In this document: positions 36,801 through 48,800 of the stretch, in pieces
How positions within the stretch are numbered: the first letter of the stretch is position 1
How the letters are laid out: every line of letters begins with the position of its first letter
Assembly: GCF_004379255.2 (NCBI RefSeq)
Contig: NC_056049.1
Location: forward strand, 8,494,001 to 8,558,000
Source of the DNA: Salvia splendens
Lineage: Eukaryota; Streptophyta; Magnoliopsida; Lamiales; Lamiaceae
Direction: 5' to 3'
DNA length: 64,000 nucleotides
Translations under genes and position numbers: made by a program
Notes under the pieces: generated by a model
Database searches by the model: none
Told to the model about the DNA's origin: nothing
What the model saw: the letters and a program-made list of their open reading frames with translations, nothing else

Positions 36801-39800
36801 AGGGGAGGTTCTCCGTGCTTTCGCGGAGAAAATCTTTCTGAGCAATCAATTTTCGGCCTTTGTCGGTGATCTGCTGAAACTGATGACCGATAATGCCGAG
36901 CAGGGGCCCGAAGTCGTCCTGCCGCTGTACGGCCGAGAGATAGCAGCTCGTCTCCAGAGTCTGCCGCTCCTTGAGGAGCTTGCTTCGTCCTCGGTCCTGC
37001 TTTCTGCTGACCGAGTTCGTAGTTGCCGAGCTGACCGGGACGAGAATATGGAGGCTATCTTTGCCTCCTTAGGGCCAGTTTCACCCGCTCCAATTTTCCA
37101 CGGAGAGGGTGAGACCGAGCAGCTTGATCAGCAGACCGGAGACGGGCAGGCCGAGCAAGAGGTGCTGCTGATCGGTGATGGGGGCACCGAGCAGGCTGGG
37201 GGGAGCAGGGAGGCCGAGGCTGAAGCTGAGGCAGACAAGGAGAAGGAAGCTGAACCTCACCGAGGAGCCGGAGACGAAGCTGGCGGAGTATGATTTCGTC
37301 TCCCTTCTCTTAGTTTAGTTTCTTCCTTCTTGTAAAATGGCCTTGAAGCCCTCCTTGTGTAAAATTTTTTTTTTCTTATGAATGAAAAAATTCTTCTTTC
37401 TACACTTGTGTCTTCGTATAGCTTTTCGTACTCTCTTTTACTCCTGTTGTGGTTTACTACCTGCTCAGTAAAATGAAATGCCGAACTGACATAGCTGCTT
37501 TGTATTCTTAACTCTTAAGGAGCTGGAGGTACTTCACTGGAAGCGGCTGTACTCTTCCGCTTTAGACGAAGCTGAGAAAAAAGCCATAGCTGACCAGATG
37601 AAGAATGACGAACTCTTGGCTTGTTTAGTGAAGCTGGAGGCCGACAATAAGGACTTAGAGTCCGAAAAGAAAGATCTGGAGGCCGAGCTGAATACTGCCG
37701 TCGCTGAGAGGACTGCGTATGAGGATTTCATCTGCAGGCGCGGGGGAATGACCATCTCTGAAGTTCAGGAACGAGTTGACGAACTGTGGGAGGAATATCA
37801 TGTACTCCGGAGGAACAATGCGCTGGAGAGCTCGGCTTGCCAACAAGTCGTGAAATCATTGCGGCGCTGGGCTTCTCGGTACGACATCATTCTTTCTCGG
37901 CGTCCCTCAATCGAGAGATTCCTTAGGCATTTCCCGCCAACAGATGGTCGCACTCCAGCTCAAACCTCTGATTCACTTGCTCAAAACCCTACTCCAAGTC
38001 AGCAACGAACTCAGGAACAACCGGAGACGTCAAGACGAGGACGGACTGAAGTTCGCAGAGGAGCGGTGACTATGAGTGAGCAAGATCGGCAAATGATTCG
38101 TGAAGAGACTCTTTGCCGCCGAGGTGCTAGAGCTTCCCGGGCTCAGGGAAGAGGCGGTAGGTCGATTAGAGCATCTCGTCGACCTGCTTATTCTTCAGCT
38201 GCCCGGAATGGCCGAACTTGGCTTCACGAGGATTTTGTGAATAGATGGCTCAACTTTAGCAACCATGGACAGTAGAATAGTCCTTTGTAATGGCGTAACG
38301 CCTTCTCGTAGGGCAGCAGAATTATATGCCGAACAAGATTTAATAAATGAAATTTTCATTTCGCTTCTATCACTGCGTATTTACAGCTCAGCGAAAAAAT
38401 TTCATCGTGCTCGTCCTCGGTCTTATGAAGTAAACTTCTTTGACCGGACTCGTCCTCGGTCTTATGAAGTAAGCTTCTTTGACCGGACTCGTCTTTGGTC
38501 TTATGAAGTAAACTTCTTTGACCGGACTTGGTCCTCGGTCTTATGAAATAAACTTCTTTGACCGGACCCGTCTTTGGTCTTATGAAGTAAACTTCTTTGA
38601 CCGGACTCGTCTTTGGTCTTATGAAGTAAATTTCTTTGACCGGACTAAGCTTGTGTCCTAATTTGGCGAGTTTTATCGCTCGGATCGGACTTTCCCTTGT
38701 CCTAATTTGGGGATCGGACTTTCCCTTGTCCTAATTCGGCGAGTTTTATCGCGTGGATCGGACTTTCCCTTTGTTGCAGTTCGTTTCAGACGAACTGCTT
38801 GTTTCTTAAGCTGAATTGTGGTCTTGTATCCTCCTTAGAAGCTTGGACTCACAATCGTTGGCTTATATATGTTCTAAAAAGGGGATCAGCCTTCGAAGAA
38901 CAAGATACCTCAGTAACATTTGTAAGAGACGACACGCACATAGACAGACAAAACGCACATAGACAAATAAAAAGGACGAACAAGATTTTAAACTTTTATA
39001 AAACAAGCACAAAGAACAAGTAAAAAACAAAGAAAGCACATACCTCTAGGACCGAACTAGACACAAGACTGACTGACCGGACTGTCTCTTACAAATGGAA
39101 CTTCTTGAGGTTGGAAATGTGCCATGTTCGGGGTACTTGTTCTCCTGACACGTGAGTCAATTTGTAAGACCCTTTGCCGAGGACTTCTGACACCCGATAT
39201 GGACCTTCCCATGTGGGTTCGAGTTTGCCCAGCTTTTCTGCTCGGCTTACTTCGTTGTTTCTCAAGACGAGATCTCCCACTTGAAATTGCAGCTTTTTCA
39301 CCCTTTGGTTATAATACCGGGCTACTTGCTCCTTGTACTTGGCTGCTTTTATGCAGGCCAATTCTCTTCTTTCTTCGGCCAGATCTAGTTCGGCTCTCAG
39401 TCCGTCATCATTCATTTCTGAGGAGAAATTTAGAGTTCGGGGACTGGGTACGCCGATCTCAACCGGAATCACGGCTTCAGTGCCGTACACCAGACTGTAC
39501 GGAGTTTCACCGTTGGAGGTTTTGGGTGTAGTTCGGTAGGACCATAGGACTTGAGGGAGATTTTCTACCCATTGTCCTTTGGCTTGTTCTAACCGAGCTT
39601 TTAACCCTTTCACCAAGATACGGTTTGTTACCTCCGTTTGTCCGTTTGCTTGTGGGTGGGAGACCGAAGTGAACCGCTGTTGAATATTCAGCTCTTGGCA
39701 CCAATTCTTGAATGTCTTGTCGGTGAACTGAGTCCCATTATCCGAAATGAGGATGTGGGGTATGCCAAATCGGCACACTATGTTCTTCCAGACGAAATCC

Positions 39801-42800
39801 AATGCCTTCGAGCTCGTTATCGTAGCTAATGGTTCAGCCTCTACCCACTTCGTGAAGTAATCCACGGCAACGATAAGGAATTTCATTTGCCGAGGAGCTT
39901 GTGGTAGTGGTCCTACTATGTCTATGCCCCATTGCATAAAAGGCCAAGGGCTTTGCATAGCACATAGATCGGTCTGCGGCATCCTTGGGATATTTGCATG
40001 GATTTGGCACTTCGTACATGTCTTGACGAGCTGCACTGCTTCTTGTACCAAAGTTGGCCAATAATATCCCCATCTCAGAACTTTTTTAGCTAAAGCTCTA
40101 GCTCCGATGTGGCTACCGCAAGATCCTTCATGAACTTCTCTAAGGATGTAGTCCGTCTCTTCTGGTCCTACACATCGCAATAACGGCTGAAGGTAGGACT
40201 TTCTGTATAGGACTCCTCCATGAAGTTCGTACCGAAGTGCTTGGCATGTGATTTTCCGAGCTTCTCTCTTATCCTCGGGCAGTTGTCCTTGATCTAGATA
40301 CTGTAAGATCGGCGTCATCCAGTTCGGCGAGCTGGCTACTGAATGTACCTCAGCTTCATCAATGCTTCGGTGCATCAATTCCTCCACCTTTGAGCTCGGA
40401 TATGAGGCCAACTTACTTAAAGTATCTGCTCGGCTGTTTTCCGCTCTGGGAATGCGGATTATCCGAAAATAAGAGAAACTTCGGCTAATGCTTTGCGCTT
40501 TGTCCAAGTATTTTTTCATCCTCTCATCTCGGGCTTCACTTGTACCCAGCATGTGATTCACTATGACTTGTGAATCACAATGGATTTTGAGAGATTTGAC
40601 AAATAGACTTTGCGCTAATTGAAGTCCGGCAAGGAGGGCTTCGTATTCGGCTTCGTTATTAGTAGTTGGGAATAAGAACCGAAGTGAATAAGTTACCTCG
40701 TGTCCGTCGGGAGCGATAAGTAGAATACCAGCTCCACTTCCCGTCTTATTCGAAGCTCCATCTACGAATCCACTCCAGCAGTCCGGCGGTTCTACTTCGG
40801 ATTCCTGGGGCTGTGTTAGTTCGTCATTGGCAGGATTTTTCTGTTCGGCAATAACAGGGATTGCTTGATCGAACTTTGCCTCTGCAAGAAAATCTGCCAA
40901 GGCTTGTCCCTTGATGGCTTTCCGAGGTAGATATTCTATTGAGTGTTCTCCCAGCTCTATGGCCCACTTGGCAATTCTGCCTGATGCTTCAGGCTTAGTC
41001 AAAACTTGCCGAAGTGGAAGATCGGTTAAGACGCATACCTTGTGAGCATAGAAATATGGCCGCAGTCTCCTTGCTGCATTTACTAATGCCAGAGCAATTT
41101 TTTCCAGAGGTTGATACCTTGTTTCTGGACCTCTTAATGCTCGGCTTGTAAAGTAGATGGGAAGCTGCTTTAGGCCTTCTTCTCGTACAAGCACCGCGCT
41201 AATGGTTTGATCTGATGCCGCTAAGTATAAGAATATCACTTCGGCATCTGTTGGAGCAGAGAGAATAGGAAGCTCGGCTAAATAACTTTTGAGCTCGTCA
41301 AAAGCCTTTTTCTGCTCGGCTCCCCACTCAAACTTTGGTGCCTTTTTCAACACTTTGAAGAACGGCAGTTGCTTTTCGGCTGCTTGGGAAAGGAATCTAT
41401 TCAGTGCGGCTAGACATCCAGTTAGCCTTTGCACATCATGTATGGACTTCGGCATCGCCATATTCTGAACAACTTGAACTTTTGAGGGATTTGCCTTGAG
41501 TCCGTCCTTTGAAACCCAACAACCCAGAAACTTTCCCGAATCTACCAAAAAGGTACATTTTTGGGGATTGAGTTTGAGGTTGGCTTTTTTGAGCACGTCG
41601 AGGGTGGATTTGAGGTTGTCTTCGTACTCCGAAGTGCTTCTGCTTTTGACGACTATGTCGTCAACATACACTTCAACCTCTTTTCCGATCAAATGCCGAA
41701 AAAGCTTATCTACCATCCTTTGATATGTGGCTCCGGCATTCTTTAAACCGAATGGCATCTTTTTATAAGCAAAGATGCCGAAGTCAGTAATGAAAGCCGT
41801 TTTTGAAGCATCATTCTCATCCATTAAAACTTGGTGGTAGCCTTTGTATAAATCAAGAAAACAGAAAATTTCGAAGCCGATCAAAGCTTCTACTTTTTTA
41901 TCTATGTTCGGAAGGGGATAGCAATCTTTAGGACAGTGCCTGTTTAGATCGGTAAAATCTATGCACATCCGCCATCCTCCTCCTTTTTTCTTGATCATCA
42001 CAGGATTGGCCACCCAAGAAGGATATTTCACCTCGAATAATACATCCGCTTTCAGTAATTGGCGGACTTCGTCATGGATGACTTGATTTCTTTCTGCCGC
42101 AAAGAGTCTTTGCTTCTGTTTTATAGGCCGGACTGAAGGATCAATATTTAACCGATGAGTGATTACCTCAGGGGGCACTCCAGTCATGTCCAACGGAGAC
42201 CATGCAAAGACATCTTTGTACTCCTTGAGGAGCTGGATGGTCTTTTCCCGGAGTAGAGGCGTTCCCGCGAAACCGATCTTGACCGTTCTGGATGGATCAT
42301 CTTCGTATAACTGAACGGTCATTGAGTTCGACTCTGGTGTGACTTCGGTCATTTCGCTTGCCTCTGACTCCGGCTGTTGTGATTGCTATGCTTGATGATG
42401 CCGATCTGATTGCTCGGCACTTTTAAGCGCAATCTGCAGACACTCTTTTGCTCTCTTTTGATCACCTCGGATGACTGCTATCCCACCTTTAGTGGGGATC
42501 TTGATGGTGAGGTGATAAGTAGAGCAAACGGCCCGAACTGCGTTGAGCCAGTCTCTTCCCAAGATGATGTTGTATGGGGACCGAGCTTTTACCACAAAGA
42601 ACTCGATCATCGTACTGGAGCTTGTAGGTGCTTTTCCCACCGTGATCGGAAGGCTGATAATACCTTCAGGGCGGGTGTCCTCCTGGGCGAAACTTTTCAG
42701 AGGAAGTGGAGCCGGACTGAGCCGAGCTGGATCCACTTCTAGTTTATCGAAACATTCTTTAAAAAGAATGCTGACTGACGCTCCGGTATCCACAAACACT

Positions 42801-45800
42801 CTGTGGATCAGTTTGTTTGCCACTCCGGCTTGGATGAATATAGCGTCTTGATGAGGAGAGATGGCCGGGACGGGATCTGCATCTGAAAATGTAATCACTT
42901 CGTCCTGCTTCAGCCTTTTATGCGTTGGCTCCTCTCGATTGAAGCCTCTGCGCTCTGACTTCAGGGACGATTTAGTCTTCCCGGCAGGGAGAGCATCAAT
43001 AGTCAGGATTACTCCATCATATTGCAGCTCGTCATCGTCTTCGGGGTCCTGTTGCTTTTTCGGATCCTGAGGAGCGCAGTTCGCACCTCTCTGCTTTTTG
43101 TTCTTTTTCGGCTGCTTGCTTTGGTATTTTTTTAACGTCCCTGCTTTCACAAGAGCATCAATACCTGCAGCCAAATGTCGGCACTCCTCGGTATCGTGAC
43201 CGTGGTCTTGATGGAAGGAGCAATATTGATCTTGAGGTCGACGCGCGGCCGATTTCGTCATCCGCTTTGGTTTTTCGAACATATCGGAATGCAGTTCGAA
43301 AATTTCCGCTCTCGACTTGTTCAATGGTACGAACTGAGCGGGCGGCTTCTCAGGATTGAGACGTGGCCCCAATCGGTCTTGCACCGGAGTCCTTTGAATC
43401 CTTTCAAAAGGAGTTCGGCGAGGATGTCCCTGATCGCCAAAAGGAGTTCGGCGAGGATGCCCTGATCGCTATGATCGGGCTTCCTCCTGTCTCCTCGGGA
43501 TGAGCTGTCTAAAGACCGTTTGCGACGGTCTGCCTCATCGGCACGGGAGAACTGGTCCGCAATGTCCCACATCTCTTGAGCTGTTTGCGGACTGCATTCC
43601 ACGAGCTTTCTGTAGAGAGCTCCGGGCAGGATTCCATTTTGGAATGCCGAAATGACAAGTAGATCATTGAGATCATCTACTTGTAGGCATTCCTTGTGGA
43701 ATCTCGTCATAAAGTCGCTGATCTTTTCGTCGCGACCTTGACGTATAGAAAGCAGCTGAGCCGAAGTGATTCGGGCTTCCGCTTTCTGAAAGAACCTCCT
43801 GTGGAAAGCATCCATTAGATCTCGGTAAGATCTAATGCTGCCTTGGGGGAGGCTATCGAACCACCTTCTTGCGTTCCCGATAAGCAGCTCGGGAAACAGC
43901 TTGCACATATGGACCTCATTGAGACCCTGGTTCGCCATGTTATACTGATAGCGTCCCAGGAAGTCATGAGGATTCACTAACCCGTCATAAGTCATCGACG
44001 GAGTTCGGTAGTTCTGTGGCAAGGGAGTTCGGGTGATATCGTCCGAGAACGGAGTCTTCAATGCTCCGTACATGGCGAACCCGACATCTCTTCGGTATGG
44101 AGGAGATGGAGTTCTCCTGTGATTCCGGTACCGAGGAGGAACAGGAACATGTCGGGGTTGAGGATTCTTCTTCCTGGAAGACACGGCACTACTGCGGTAG
44201 TGACTTTCATGTCTGGATGAGGAGGGAGAATCCACCGTTTTCGTCTCCGGCTTTTGGCCCTTTTGCAGGAAAATTAAGAACTCTTCCTGCTTCTCGGCCA
44301 AAAACAACTTGACAGCCTCGTTCAAATCGGGCTGCTGAGAAGACTCGGTGCGATGAGTCTTTGAGCGGCTTGTTCCTTCTCCGTGAGAACTGGAAGTAGA
44401 TTTCTCCCGAGGCTGTTTTCCAGACCTGCGGGCTGGACTAGCTTCCTCATGGTTATCACGAACGGTATTATGGGTGTTACGTGATCTGGTATGCATTTTT
44501 TTTTTTTTTTTTTTTTTGGGGTGGAAAAAGGGTCAAAAATTCGCTTTATCACAAATTTGGTTCTCTATTTCCCACAGACGGCGCCAGTGATGGTTGGACG
44601 AATTTTTGATGGTAATAAATGCAGGTAAAAAATATAGATCACGACACAAGGAATTACGTGGTTCGATTTACTGAGGTAAATCTACGTCCACGGGAAGAAA
44701 GGAGGGCAAGATTGTATTGCTTGATCTGATTTACAGCTTACAAATACAGACTTGCTATATGATATTTGATGTCTAGAGAGCTCTCTCTCCTATCTGATCT
44801 AAGTTCTATTTATACATTTGAACCCAGATCGTGGCTTCCAGGTTGACAACTGCTTCATACCACTAAATAGATCGTGGGTGTGGTGGAGGTCGTGGAGGTC
44901 CTGCATGGGTCCACTATCCAAGATCGTGGCTTGCATCACCACTAACTAGGTCGTGGATGTCGTGGAGGTCATGAGATCCTGCATGGGTCCACTATCTCTT
45001 TGTTTGGTCCGCTATCCTGCATGAGATCCTGCATGAGTTGACACCACTAAATAGATCGTGTAGTGGAGGTCGTGGAGGTTCTGCATGAGTCCACTATCTC
45101 CCAGTTCGGTCGAATACTGAGACCGAACTACTGAACTATTGCCGAGCAGCTTTTGCCGATCTGAGAGTAGAGCTTGATTGGTCGGCTTTTACCGAGCTGT
45201 AGGCTGGGGCCGAACTCTTTGGTAATGCCGAACTGATACTCTTCCTTGGGCTTTGGGCTGATGGGCCGTCACTGCTATTGGGCTTGTTTAGTACGTACCC
45301 CATCATACTCCAATGTCTAAATTACTTCCCTATGACAAAAAAAAAACAAAATATCTCCTTAAGTAAGTAACATCCGTCGATTTGGCCATATAGAACTCTC
45401 GGGCGACTATGCCAGCATTAATTTTGGCATAGTTGCCTCGGGTGACTATGCCAAATTTAATGCGCGACTATTGGCATAGTCGCATGAGAGTTCTATATGG
45501 CCAAATCGACCTTTAAATTAATAAATATAAAATTCATTAAACGGTTTCCTGGGTTCGCAAGGCGTACGTGGCCCAGGACGATGCCCTAGTGACGACACTG
45601 ACCGTGAGGGAAGCGGTGTACTACTCGGCTCTCCTCCAGCTCCCGGATTCCATGCCAGAATTCGAGAAACGGGAGAGAGCCGAGGCTACCATCAAAGAGA
45701 TGGGGCTGAGTGACGCGATCGACACAAGGATCGGCGGGTGGAACGTGAAAGGGCTCAGTGGGGGCCAGAAGAGAAGGGTAAGCATCTGCATCGAGCTTCT

Positions 45801-48800
45801 GCGGCGGCCGAGGCTGCTGTTCCTGGACGAGCCCACGAGCGGCCTCGACAGCGCGGCCTCGTACCACGTAATGAAACGCATCGTGGGACTCGCCCAGCAC
45901 GAGAGGATAAGCGTGGTTGCATCCATTCACCAACCAAGTTCTGAGGTTTTCGAGCTTTTCCATAACCTTTGCCTTCTCTCTTGTGGCCAGACTGTTTATT
46001 TTGGCTCCATTTCATCAGCAAATGAGGTAACGCATTCTCTAATAGTACTAACAAATTTTTTATCTATTTATGTTTTTTTTAACGTTGTGACAATTTTATT
46101 TTATTTTATTTTTTTGTGGAAACAGTTTTTTGAAACAAATGGATTCATATGCCCACCTAAGAGGAATCCTTCTGATCATTATTTGAGAACAATTAATCAA
46201 GACTTTGATTTGGTGAGCACATACATGATTAGTCCTTCTTATTATGAATTATTTATTGTTAATATGGAGAATTAATTATTTAATGCGATGTGTAGGATAT
46301 CGAACAAGGGTTTGCAAAGGAAGCTATTAATGTTTTGGTTGAAGCCTATGAGACTTCAGATATATCCAGACAAGTGAAACAATTTGTGGATGAAATAAAA
46401 CTACAGGTAATGATGTGAATTGCGACGTACAAATCCTCTTACATGTCTCTCTCCGACATAAGCTTGCCCTCGGCAGTGATAGATAACAATGCGTGTGGAT
46501 GAAATATGGCAAGTACTATGATATTTGTCGATAGCAATCAGATTAGAAATAATATACTACCTAACAATTAATTTAATATATTGACAATGACTTTGTCAAA
46601 TAACTTTTTGAGTTTACTTATTCGAATGAGCTATAGTTAAAGTTGGTTAGCTATGACTAAGGTGATAATTTCAACCCAACAGTATAAATACGAACTAAGC
46701 ATAAAATTAATAGGTTTAGATCAAGACGAATCGGATTTGGATTCTTATTCAGGTGAGCTGTTAGAAACCTAATAGTCCAGGGTTGAGTTCATATTGTGTT
46801 GGTTAAGTTTAGATGACCAGTTAAAAGAAATACTCTTACATACTAGTACTTTTTTTCGTTTCGCGGTAGTAGACTTATATTTCTTATCGACCTGGAGATT
46901 AAGAAAGAGATGTATAATGTATTAAATAAATCGATAATAAAATAGGTAGGAGGGAAAAGTATAGAGAATAAAGTAGTAAGATTTAGAAAATGTGTTACTT
47001 TTTGCAAAAAGGGAAATAACTTAACTTCCATGGAACATCCCAAAATGGAAAAAATGACTCAACGACCATAGAACGAGGGAGTATTATTTAAATTAATTTC
47101 ATTTCCCTTTTGAACAAGTAATACTTTAATTTTATTCCATAAAAACTTGTAAATTAGGTTTAAATCATTTACACGAGTTTTTTTTATCATGTAAATAAGG
47201 TTTAGAAACTAGTTTTAATTGTGTAATATCAAATTGGCACCATATAAAGCAGGTTTAATCATGTAAATAAGTTTGTGTCGTGTTATTGTATGATTAACAA
47301 GTTCGTGACCGGTTGGGGTTGTGTTCGGGTTTGAAAGTAGGACACTGGGTTCATGTTCAGCTTGAAAATTTCCTTAACAAGTCGAGTTTGAGTTAGACCT
47401 TATTGAATTAAGTTGTTATCGATTATCAGATTAATCCGATAACGACTCAACACACGATTTGCCACCCCTAGGCCCTAGCTTCCATCCTGTGATTATTAAA
47501 AATGAAAGAATGTACATACACTAAGCAATATATATATCGCGTGACATGCATATAGAGCGTTACATTGATTACATATAAATTACTTTAATTAAATAAATAA
47601 TTATGATATTCATTTTTTTTTGTTGATGTTGTAGAAGAATGGACGGTTGGAGAAGAAAGGGAAACAAGCTGGATTGATTAGACAATGTGCAGTATTAACA
47701 AGAAGATCATGTTTGAACATGTTTCGTGACGTGGGATATTACTGGTTTCGTTTTGGAATATATGTTGCTTTGTGCTTATGCGTGGGAACCGTTTTTCATA
47801 ATATTGGCTCTACATATAGTTCCATTCAGGTACTTAAATTTATGTGTGTGAGATATTAATATATTAAGCGTATACATATATATTTTCTATAAACATTAAA
47901 TATTAATATATGGATCCAATATAGAATGTTATACTAGAAAACAATATATAATATTAACAGAAATATAAGAAATAAAAGTTTTGATAGAAATCCATGGGTT
48001 CCCTGTGAACCTTGAAGGGGTTGGACTTTGGACCACTTGGACCAAAAAAGTCCAGATATACTGCTGGGTCAGTCATTTTTTCGGTTTCGGTCCAGAGATA
48101 CTGTTGGGTCATTTAAATTTGACCCACTTTGACTTTGGACCACTTGGACCAAAAAAGTCCAGATATACTGCTGGGTCAGTCATTTTTTCGGTTTCAGTCC
48201 AGAGATACTATTGGGTCATTTAAATTTGACCCACAGTCGGCGACCCGCTCTGATACGATGATAGAAATCCATGGGTTCCATCCTAAAACCAATTGGTGAT
48301 AGGAGGAGGGGCACATAAGACTTATATACTAGTTTCAGTTTTCTCTTGACACCGATGTGGGATAGTTATATGTTATATTTTTAGTTTCAATTGCCAACAA
48401 ATCTTAAATTTGCGACCTAGATAGATTTATTCCATTTACGTTAATTATTTTGACAGGCGAGGGCTTCAGTGTTGGTTTTTATTTCATCTTTCATGACATT
48501 TATGGCAATTGGAGGCTTCCCTTCTTTTGTTGAGGATATGAAAGTAAGTTTTTTTTTTTAAATCATTTACTACATCCATCTTATTTATTGGTGCATTTCA
48601 TAAAACACAATCTTAAAATGACATGTAATTTAAAACGTATTTTATTATTAATATAAATGATAAATGATATGCTACATACCTTATCCGAACACATTACACG
48701 AGTACCATCCTAGTTCAATGCACGTTTAACTTTGTTAAGTTTTAATTTATACTAATATTTATTCGAGTACGCAGATATTCACGCGCGAGCATCTCAATGG

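Larger units (their letters stand above)
34371..45305 (-). mobile_element. Tat-type Ty3/Gypsy retrotransposon, young
   Basis: 10,935 bp with 718-bp LTRs and a perfect TACTC target duplication (34366-34370 and 45306-45310), inserted in ABCG intron 2 opposite to the gene. I found only three differences between the LTRs by eye, so insertion is recent. Next to the 5' (right) LTR the minus strand reads CTGGCGCCGTCTGTGGGAAA (PBS), and the left LTR is preceded by a purine tract TTTTCGGGGGGGTAG. Gag, protease and RT-RNaseH-integrase are on the minus strand. RNase H appears twice (a Gypsy-type domain after RT and a second [14 protein letters not shown] domain), and there is an antisense gene near the 3' LTR; both are known Tat-lineage traits. 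Confidence 0.93.

Noticed and set aside
45586..46054. Minus-strand frames opposite ABCG exon 3 (repeated at 58996-59464)
   Set aside because: Mirror frames of the GC-rich ATPase exon; both paralogues show them only because the sense exon is conserved.
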